Below the pieces are notes generated by a model. That model saw nothing but the letters and a program-made list of their open reading frames with translations. It was not told the DNA's origin and ran no database searches. A stretch of DNA of 11,261 nucleotides from Chlorobiota bacterium (GTDB lineage Bacteria > Bacteroidota > Ignavibacteria > Ignavibacteriales > Ignavibacteriaceae). A program made the position numbers and the translations under genes. The stretch covers positions 1 through 11,261 of the forward strand of contig RHKR01000036.1 in NCBI GenBank assembly GCA_008363265.1. The letters run 5' to 3'. Positions 9,001 to 11,261 of this stretch are shown piece after piece. The number at the start of each line of letters is the position of its first letter. Within the stretch, counting starts at the first letter, position 1.

Positions 9001-10056
9001 CTTAACAATCTGGTCTTCGAGGTCAGAAGTATCCGCTTCACCGGCGCGAGGAGCAGCACAACAGTTATCAGTGATTTTACGGTTCAGGATAACAGCAAGC
9101 CTGACGCTCCCGTGGTGAGATTCACCAGTAACGGTCAGACCCTCTTCTTCGAGAAGTTGTCGTCAGACCCACAGTCAGGCGTGAAATACTATCAGGTTTC
9201 GGTCGGCAACTCAGCGGGCGATACCGGGTTGCTTGGTTGGACAACGAGCGCATCGTTCGTTAATATTCCTTCTAACAGGCTGGTAAACATCCCGACTGAG
9301 CTGCAGATGCTTCTTGCGGGAGGGAAGTACCTTAACCTAAGAGGGGTGAACGGCGGAAATGTCGCCGGCGACTACATTTCCGTGGGACCATTTTCAGTTC
9401 AGGCAGCTCCCCCGCCCCCCGTTGTTGAGTACTTCCTCGGCGGGGGACTTAACGGTGACCTCGGCAGATTCTGGTTCCGGACCGAACGCTACACCCACAA
9501 CAGTGACATCTCGAAATATCAATACTCCGTTGGCACCTCGTGGGGCGACACATCGGTTTCCGGATGGAAGGATATTGCGCTCCCCGATAACTTCCCTTCG
9601 ATGAGTGTCGCGAAGGCTCCTCTGAGTCTGTATGATAACATGATCCCCGGCAACAATTACGCCGTGAATGTCAGAAGTGTCGGTCAGGGCGGTGCCGCGA
9701 GTGCTCCGGTGGCAGTAAGACAGACGAATGCAGCCTGGAATGAATTCACCGTTGCCATGGAATTGCCGTACCCTTTATACACCACTCTGATCCCGTTCGG
9801 CAACGATTACCGTCTCCTCCTGACCGGTGAACCGAACCCGTACCTGGTCAAGTATTACTACTGTATCGGAACCGCGCCCGGGCAGGCGAACATAAGGGGG
9901 TGGACTGAAGTGCCGGCGACCGATCAGGAGACCACTTTGCTCAGTGCCGGCGAGCTTCAGATGTGGCGAGGAAGAGGATTTTATGTTGGCGTTTACGCTG
10001 TAAGTGTGGTTGGAAGTCACAGAGGACCCGTAAGCTGGAGTGAATTCGTATGGTAA
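1..10056 (+). CDS. Giant multidomain beta-rich protein with C-terminal Ig/FnIII-like domains (5' partial)
   Basis: Function unknown; probably an extracellular or envelope structural/adhesive protein (inference). The frame is open from base 1 with no stop before TAA at 10054-10056, giving 3351 visible residues. The first in-frame ATG (82) is not taken as the start: it has no Shine-Dalgarno sequence, and the 27 codons before it are open and continue a repeat found again 723 residues later. Domain order by codon: beta-rich repeat zone 1-1846, including a proline-paced segment (341-470) and a glycine-rich section (1521-1846); mostly helical zone 1847-2316; about nine Ig/FnIII-like domains 2317-3351. 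I count only five cysteines (codons 547, 580, 790, 1611, 3288). No catalytic motif, LPXTG, or type IX secretion C-terminal domain is visible; the protein ends in the last beta strand of the last domain (...SEFVW). The N-terminus, and any signal peptide, is outside the window. It overlaps the next gene by 7 bases. Confidence 0.93.
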   Translation, partial: DLQGSTPSLSFTAKGDGPPAATGVLINMPDTLEITKDGLGIAGTGIAFLRYEGRTYNLGAGFINGFKIGLENKEITAGQVNLILNSSLVASLNRSGFNVYALNLITTVLPARLPMPRSDIAFIQLRDQNDSLLVNFEEAGDNVRIITKPDVPVLASFPGLKFNGTVAPELMIEFDITVDKNDHSLKLGRIEVEVPADKLGTFDLTGVGIPYKLKRFEYKVEEGITKLLFGGVLTLFKTEFGNENLVLQVDQTGYLKSQFNFNTDKKIFLVEGSDRLALEVTKVAGTVNTDLVNYSVPDFDIAVTGGLRLKLTETKSHAVSTTLRVSNNTFELVDFNFTLPDSLPKLALGKLNLDLLDIKLPNISFSPEFGWDFDLDLDVNLDFPSLNFSIPDLPSFEIGKLGLNFPQVSIPQLTVPEFNLKGFSFLPLSFRMPKFSLNIFDPFNISWDDLAFSFDFELKFPNIPKIPQQLRNLKVYVVDAGFNGSNLTGRIADAAYLGDDFFIPFGTTGGGYLIKGVGGSLSGGTDGDQIVDLKVKGSIVLPERLRCANSNGQTTLGENMLSINSLGMISGEVRGFVPQCDIKLGKAVLNVTTSDLFFSNVPDTQYVRLDLAANLSLPVSEGNTARGSGNISLDLTNGKILDGAIGINQPFTISLPKQKPVFNFTVNQASVGREGFAFSGNSKLTFDGGASVDVSFQNFLLSLEDLAYQGGSVSVNSSFGLLVTLENGAMSWKAVKGDHVLSQNNTLLLTMPSGLTISNNKIALTGESAVSFIYNNQTYNALRLVFEDNCEISFVDFKVRQGRMSFYRGTERLAFLDATGFVLDNIAAIVELPAKMPLGSLNRAYLVLRDQNGNPLVKTENTQNGLRIGNREGSMVKLVVPALKYTSAEAPEFNIALDIVVNQTTFEPVSGSILVEGANAPLLDLSSKGIPLKITRLGFTAGAGGYELTASGGVVLPQALGGLEAVIERIVINDDGLSGTVTMGTYSERFNPNAGYLKALKLGTFAEFKLQGLNFTFGNEKSFKLSGDIKSKFFRSGSDTSAIHFTALFQNNSFNFGFDLSHIPGAEIPVSVARFRPQSIGTQPSISISFSQNDFELLLSGTLTAPSISPEFSVSFQGLRLSKDAVEVPEVDITLPSAYQRFKLFKADFELKNIGSNKAVAFSYENDIFYMSMSGAITFMGKTSEFFGFKVGTNGSISMSGANLLTETTWVVENRLALTKLAVTSENNVYYLDVNGLVRLPQPADSSDQLFRMKVGTDGSVTGGAKVVVFNEEPGLGNNDRSEFNLWVGKFDPEYLAINIDLDNYRNSNIEVVSSFYFKNDPQKYIRFGSRSGGATTAGLTIGFNGDYTWGPVNANGLTDIEFGNLRLNITNYTTESLENGKFKLTVSGTAAANFNSVAGSLNFSDLGIHSDGTLENVNGMITGGSLDVKNVISLSISSFAMSFEETELTLREGSFVTESSGGTVDSSVVLVKNFIRFGGSVTIPNFGGGGVDQFLLYTRKSDNGVNLLIKNANFSMKSGMVQFGVDISYRTEGDNFFLMFAGNGKLNRIYDIAVIGKLSKEENTTRAGIFMAALEMPPIVIGPGILLTGVGGGFFLNPTQQDLNIVRAKCGLDNDTKGRVVASPGSFAALVYGQFAFGANSVINARVLLTLSENNFNLAGKAVLLNQTNSINGKFELTVGFSEAYALGSLTVDLNMRSLITGQATLDFYIYNQNTWGIVGRANYNIINAINGSGDFYVGDQGFYASARMSQGFNVWIVKVEGGLDLKVWYRPNLDWGAYFEVYIDASVFGGIASAKGTARGILRETNQEFTLYGGASLSINLLFINWDGDIWLRISQRGYSAGFGRDGAMDALIENARNIGTAMTATAANAKTQLANTPVPSLGITPQVIAMAIDSMYYRLTQVRSFDQSVASSWAAWFQDMINNENNRVNNNISVYMADYLNSLRDALLGTGGNVGELKSAILQAIPLIDQKMSEFNNSVVTLSNSLTNVSNNIVLPGEPVQLNISNPLETAVFSAPQVTYSNSGGQIVANVVSGPSFSLNEGSINNNRQKIDQFFTSSVEYENLMKSNLASIETMIGGFDAIFGGADNQFLSLGLKFNELRSSVENLYKLMGEYYYADRRYLINTAGFNLIFNTSSEFAFRRHDIERIEETGTSGGTIREVPFSDEQLALRAYSRWLRIKNLAGDTTTAGFHAEFQALTSAQKLESARNLLRQLYNTIPRDALQLTADRALPRMVAIKGAFESRISSVYNTHSLYTNLLGKVFEKRHSMAQNLFEVLDRYVYWKATQHDTVKNAAPSLESLTSKKAAVVADLTLPVISSLGQSNTNMRYVNSQSYNWASASGNIIEYAIQRTEGDTPANDSSYVSVGNITSMKFFNFPDRDSVQTTTPVTLHLRARNKAGLVSYRSVTSQVETGPVGISGDGGTNTNTSPPDYSPPTTPVVSLLQVIEVGQGSSLYYISPNTGSLKARWSSSDPQSGVTGYAYSIGTSPGTTNVRDWQDVGTISDMLIQGLELQDKGNYYLNVVARNRDGIASETGSSSRLFIDATRPPAPVIMPAQPVAFNASQSVPSGSGFGNIFQPLPAPGQVSVSGNASVNFSWSVENDSGIVGYQYRIFTLPDSTAVTDGWISAGKVNSVTHAFPTSKQFKSLRIELRSVKYTGVIGDATASNQYKLADNTKPGTPELRYFYGVPVGATGTMPKSNLNLYFSRQAADAESGINRYQIAVTDQRAYLYQGFNWVDHSSFVNIPADGIVRIPPSLLENYELGSAIYIHIRAVNNAGLAGDIVSSERFHLLDDTPPVIEEMTVVNAARQITGSDTTFISGTDEYTVRFRVSDPQSGINMVSLQENGNGGGATVHSLNGVEYTVSGNRTGFYPFSEPVDLTLHVENRTGVSQTKTLRLNFDRTQPAAPTVSSPGVDASQSQQGATYGEAPDPLPEIINDQPVTVNQINVNWSVGDTSGITGYEYRVITRDAGLELTQGWVYTTQRSVTIPLNGSYQLNNLVFEVRSIRFTGARSSTTVISDFTVQDNSKPDAPVVRFTSNGQTLFFEKLSSDPQSGVKYYQVSVGNSAGDTGLLGWTTSASFVNIPSNRLVNIPTELQMLLAGGKYLNLRGVNGGNVAGDYISVGPFSVQAAPPPPVVEYFLGGGLNGDLGRFWFRTERYTHNSDISKYQYSVGTSWGDTSVSGWKDIALPDNFPSMSVAKAPLSLYDNMIPGNNYAVNVRSVGQGGAASAPVAVRQTNAAWNEFTVAMELPYPLYTTLIPFGNDYRLLLTGEPNPYLVKYYYCIGTAPGQANIRGWTEVPATDQETTLLSAGELQMWRGRGFYVGVYAVSVVGSHRGPVSWSEFVW
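64..759 (+). repeat. Internal protein duplication, copy 1 (about 232 residues)
   Basis: First copy of a divergent repeat within the giant gene. Anchors shared with copy 2 lie exactly 2169 bases (723 residues) downstream: the 'MP..L.I' at 82, 'Y..(R/Q)TYN' around 151-171, 'LPA(R/K).P' at 325, 'LRDQN...LV' at 373, 'P.LK' at 472, 'APE' at 499, and 'GIP.K..R' at 622 (offset by two residues). Both copies are dominated by alternating hydrophobic residues, as in beta strands. The homology begins upstream of the ATG at 82, which argues that the ATG is internal. Confidence 0.8.
1021..1410 (+). other. Proline-paced beta-strand segment (codons 341-470)
   Basis: About 130 residues in which prolines recur every few to about ten residues between short alternating hydrophobic/polar stretches, for example 'LPNISFSPEF', 'FPSLNFSIPDLPSFEIG', 'FPQVSIPQLTVPEFNL' and 'RMPKFSLNIFDPF'. 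A strictly alternating Asp/hydrophobic run (D-F-D-L-D-L-D-V-N-L-D-F) sits at about 1114-1149. The texture is like the 'MPKF/VPxF' repeats of AHNAK-type proteins, but I do not claim homology. It lies between the two copies of the 723-residue duplication. An elongated edge-to-edge beta structure is plausible; the function is unknown. Confidence 0.6.
2233..2928 (+). repeat. Internal protein duplication, copy 2 (about 232 residues)
   Basis: Second copy of the repeat starting at base 64. From the 'MP' at 2251 to the 'LRDQN' at 2542 the two copies have the same overall length, and the 'PALK' and 'APE' anchors remain in register; later a two-residue shift appears before 'GIP'. Nucleotide identity is low by eye, so the duplication is old and has been kept at the protein level. 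Confidence 0.8.
2929..4560 (+). other. Recurrent beta-strand modules within the giant protein (codons 977-1520)
   Basis: This stretch repeats a loose pattern of a strand pair ending in 'SG' or 'NG', a hydrophobic strand with 'V.LP' or 'ITF', then 'F..(K/R).GT(N/D)G(S).(S/T)..G'. Clear examples are 'GTNGSISMSG' at 3574 and 'GTDGSVTGG' at 3766, 64 residues apart, and 'HSDGTLENVNG' at 4228. Related forms occur earlier, such as 'NSLGMISG' at 1690 and 'NDDGLSG' at 2917. The region is beta-rich with few charged clusters and no helices apparent. I do not recognise a named family. Confidence 0.55.
4561..5538 (+). other. Glycine-rich beta region, possibly DUF6603-like (codons 1521-1846)
   Basis: About 326 residues with aromatic and glycine-rich strands. 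The most conserved-looking part is around 4735-4797 ('PPIVIGPGILLTGVGGGFFLN'-type core; Pro-Gly then Gly-x-Gly-Gly-Gly and Asn), followed by repeated strands such as 'GKFELTVGFSEAYALGSLTVDL' and 'SASVFGG..SAKGTARG'-like segments. The 'tGvGGGffxN' motif followed by strands recalls what I remember of DUF6603-type bacterial proteins, but this is from memory and low confidence. It is the last beta region before the helical module. Confidence 0.35.
5539..6948 (+). other. Mostly alpha-helical module (codons 1847-2316)
   Basis: About 470 residues with helical, partly amphipathic character: 'DGAMDALIENARNIGTAM', 'AAWFQDMINNENNRVNNN', 'ELKSAILQAIPLIDQKM', 'KFNELRSSVENLYKLM', 'AEFQALTSAQKLESARNLL', 'ALPRMVAIKGAFESRI' and 'RHSMAQNLFEVLDRYVYW'. 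It is interrupted by a Ser/Asn/Pro-rich, strand-like insert at about 5986-6150. It separates the beta-rich N-terminal zone from the Ig-like array and could be a stalk, spacer or oligomerisation region (inference). No known domain is recognised. Confidence 0.6.
7651..8397 (+). repeat. Two-domain super-module, copy 1
   Basis: A pair of Ig-like domains duplicated at 8725-9420. Shared anchors: '(N/D)ASQS' (7693 versus 8758), '(Q/D)PLP' (7741 versus 8803), 'WSV..(D/T)SGI.GY.YR(I/V)', '(L/V)RS(V/I)(K/R)(Y/F)TG' (7963 versus 9022), 'DN(T/S)KP', and 'SFVNIP' (8233 versus 9253). Spacing is 353-355 residues in the first domain and about 340 in the second. Confidence 0.78.
8725..9420 (+). repeat. Two-domain super-module, copy 2
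   Basis: Second copy of the pair at 7651-8397, separated from it by one unpaired domain (8398-8724). The second domain is shorter than its counterpart by about 13 residues before the shared 'SFVNIP'. It ends with 'VN.G.(V/L)AGD' and a poly-proline junction (9409-9420). Confidence 0.75.
10037..10049 (+). promoter_or_regulatory. Ribosome binding site for the downstream gene, inside gene 1
   Basis: GGAG at 10037-10040 lies nine bases before the ATG at 10050, inside the last coding strand of gene 1. It supports this start and suggests that terminating ribosomes re-initiate on gene 2 (translational coupling). Confidence 0.7.
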
Positions 10057-10109
10057 GAGTGTTGATCTTTGTTTTTGGTCTTGCGGGCTTTCTTTTTCCT
10101 CAGAATGCT
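10050..10109 (+). other. Predicted signal peptide of gene 2
   Basis: A short basic start (Arg3), 13 hydrophobic residues, then Pro-Gln-Asn-Ala with small Ala at the likely cleavage site after residue 20. No lipobox cysteine is present, so a type I signal peptide is favoured over a lipoprotein signal. Confidence 0.7.
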
Positions 10110-11261
10110 GATATTCTCTACATGTACAATGGTGAGAAAGCGATAATCTATCTGACGAAAGCACCCGGTCTTGATGAGCAGGTTCTTGTTTCGCGGCGAG
10201 GAGCAGGCGTGGGTGATTTCACACTTCTGAATGGTAAGAAACCGCTTAGGTCTGTAGAAGACATTTCCGTTGCGCTGAACATCCTCGCCAAAGACATGAA
10301 ACAACTTGGCAGAATGCTTGACGCCGCTGATGAAGCGTCAGTAGTTCGGGGAGTAAAAGGAAACGGCTTTAATGCAACGGTTCTCACCCTCATTTTTCCA
10401 TCAGCCGCGGAAGTTGCGGGAAGGGTTTATTATGATACAACCATTTCCGCCGGAAGTGCTTACGAGTACAGGATCGAGTACCTGAACGGCCTGGGGGAGA
10501 AGACCACAACCTTCACCAAAAATGTGTCTGCAAAGGTGGAGCTTCCCACACCCCCTTCAAATCTGAGGGTAAGTTCAAAAAAGGGGATCGTTACTCTTAA
10601 TTGGGACTACCCGAAATGGACCGAAGACAGGAACAATATCGCCACCGGATTCAGGATATACCGCAAAGAGGGTAACGGTGCTTTTCAGCAGGTGAACAGT
10701 ACTGTTATCATCAGAAACGATGAGGCAGAGAACAGCTTCACCGACCTCCGGCGCGACGAGCGGGTTGTTTACGAATATTACATCACCGCGGTTGATCCGG
10801 CCGGGAGGGAAAGCGAAAAGTCGAAGATCGCACAACTCACCGCGGATGAAAAACTTCCGCCCGATGCTCCCGCCGGACTGCAGTCATCCGCTTCAGGTGA
10901 GACCGTCTTCCTTTCCTGGAATGTCTCAGCCGACCCCGGAGTGACAGGATACAATATCTACAGGAAAGAGGATATCGGCAAGGATTCCGTAAAACTTAAT
11001 GCAAAACCGGTGGAATACTCAAAACCTGTTTTCACCGATACCACAGCAAGGTTCGGGGAAAGGTATTTTTACTATGTAACCGCGCTGAACAGCGGTAATC
11101 TCGAGAGCCGGCTAAGCGGTGTGGCAAGTCAGTTCCTCGAAGATGTCACCCCACCGGAAGCCACCACCATAAAGGGCGCGAAACTGACCGGAAAATTCGT
11201 GGAGCTCTCGATCACTCCTTCCGCTTCAGGTGACGCGGCGGGCTACAGGATCTACCGTGGT
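10050..11261 (+). CDS. Secreted fibronectin type III domain protein (3' partial)
   Basis: The frame is open from ATG 10050 to the window edge (404 codons, no stop), so the C-terminus is missing. The start overlaps the TAA of gene 1 by 7 bases and has a GGAG nine bases upstream. Residues 1-20 look like a signal peptide: MVR, a hydrophobic core VLIFVFGLAGFLF, then PQNA before D21. Residues 21-164 form an N-terminal region with strands at both ends ('DILYMYNGEKAIIYLT', 'YEYRIEYLNGLGEKTTT') and a helical insert around 70-96; it may be a divergent FnIII domain with an insertion. Residues 165-264 and 269-366 are typical FnIII domains: 'PPSNLRV', Trp in 'LNWD'/'LSWN', 'GFRIYRKEG'/'GYNIYRKED', and 'YYITAVDPAG.ES'/'YYVTALNSG..ES'. 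A third begins at 367 ('TPPEATT', 'GYRIYRG'). The likely role is an extracellular binding or scaffold protein working with gene 1; no catalytic domain is seen so far. Confidence 0.9.
   Translation, partial: MVRVLIFVFGLAGFLFPQNADILYMYNGEKAIIYLTKAPGLDEQVLVSRRGAGVGDFTLLNGKKPLRSVEDISVALNILAKDMKQLGRMLDAADEASVVRGVKGNGFNATVLTLIFPSAAEVAGRVYYDTTISAGSAYEYRIEYLNGLGEKTTTFTKNVSAKVELPTPPSNLRVSSKKGIVTLNWDYPKWTEDRNNIATGFRIYRKEGNGAFQQVNSTVIIRNDEAENSFTDLRRDERVVYEYYITAVDPAGRESEKSKIAQLTADEKLPPDAPAGLQSSASGETVFLSWNVSADPGVTGYNIYRKEDIGKDSVKLNAKPVEYSKPVFTDTTARFGERYFYYVTALNSGNLESRLSGVASQFLEDVTPPEATTIKGAKLTGKFVELSITPSASGDAAGYRIYRG
10542..11261 (+). other. Tandem fibronectin type III domains of gene 2
   Basis: Two complete units (10542-10841 and 10854-11147) and one cut by the window edge (11148-11261). 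Each starts with a Pro-rich 'PP' junction and has the conserved Trp of strand B and the 'Y.IYRK' strand of the classic FnIII fold. They differ from the Ig-like units of gene 1, which carry the 'YSIGTSPG' form. Confidence 0.85.

Larger units (their letters stand above)
6949..10053 (+). other. Array of about nine Ig-like/FnIII-like domains (codons 2317-3351)
   Basis: Approximate units: 6949-7248, linker 7249-7311, 7312-7650, 7651-8040, 8041-8397, 8398-8724, 8725-9099, 9100-9420, 9421-9765, 9766-10053. Boundaries are marked by Pro-rich junctions such as 'DATRPPAP', 'DNTKPGTP', 'DDTPPV', 'DRTQPAAP', 'DNSKPDAP' and 'QAAPPPP'. Several units carry 'SDPQSG(V/I)' then 'Y.YSIGTS.G.T.V..W..(V/I)', a mid-domain strand and Trp typical of the FnIII-like domains common in large secreted bacterial proteins. 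Such domains usually mediate spacing or binding; the ligand is not inferable. The linker 'GDGGTNTNTSPPDYSPP' joins the first and second units. Confidence 0.78.

Noticed and set aside
10036..10053. C-terminal 'WSEFVW' as an outer-membrane beta-barrel insertion signal
   Set aside because: A terminal aromatic fits superficially, but the preceding residues complete the last strand of an Ig-like domain and no barrel is apparent just before it.
381..10393. Many antisense open frames of 60-139 codons, for example 1584-2000, 4585-5004 and 9775-10164 on the minus strand
   Set aside because: They lie opposite strongly supported coding sequence, have no supporting ribosome sites or domain content, and reflect the codon bias of the + strand genes.
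1..11261. tRNA, rRNA, CRISPR array, insertion sequence or terminator
   Set aside because: Both genes fill the window without a gap, and I saw no direct-repeat array, transposase-like sequence or hairpin followed by a T-run outside coding sequence.

Overview
The window is entirely protein-coding on the + strand. It holds most of one giant gene, open at the left edge and ending at 10056, and the first 404 codons of a second gene (10050 onward) that runs off the right edge. No RNA gene, mobile element, CRISPR array or intergenic gap is present.

Gene 1 reads open from base 1, so its true start lies upstream. The visible product is 3351 residues with no recognisable catalytic motif. Four architectural zones can be read from the translation (codon 1 = bases 1-3): (i) codons 1 to about 1846, almost all beta-strand-like, with a divergent 723-residue internal duplication, a proline-paced beta segment, recurrent strand modules and a final glycine-rich section of uncertain family; (ii) codons about 1847-2316, a mostly helical module; (iii) codons about 2317-3351, about nine Ig-like/fibronectin-III-like beta-sandwich domains, containing a second internal duplication with a period of about 354 residues; (iv) a short Gly/Thr/Asn/Pro linker between the first and second of these domains.

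Gene 2 starts inside the last codons of gene 1 (7-base overlap, good Shine-Dalgarno sequence). It encodes a predicted secreted protein: signal peptide, a roughly 145-residue N-terminal region, then fibronectin type III domains of the classic 'YxIYRK' subtype, the last cut by the window edge. The overlap implies co-translation, so the two products probably act together at the cell surface or outside the cell. No enzymatic or transport activity can be assigned.

Organism: base composition is moderate (about half G+C by eye), the standard bacterial code is used, and the Ig-like domains carry a 'Y-x-Y-S-I-G-T-S-P-G-x-T-x-V-x-x-W' signature that I associate with environmental bacteria of the Bacteroidota/Ignavibacteriota/Calditrichota region. 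This is a soft inference; no phylogenetic marker gene is present.
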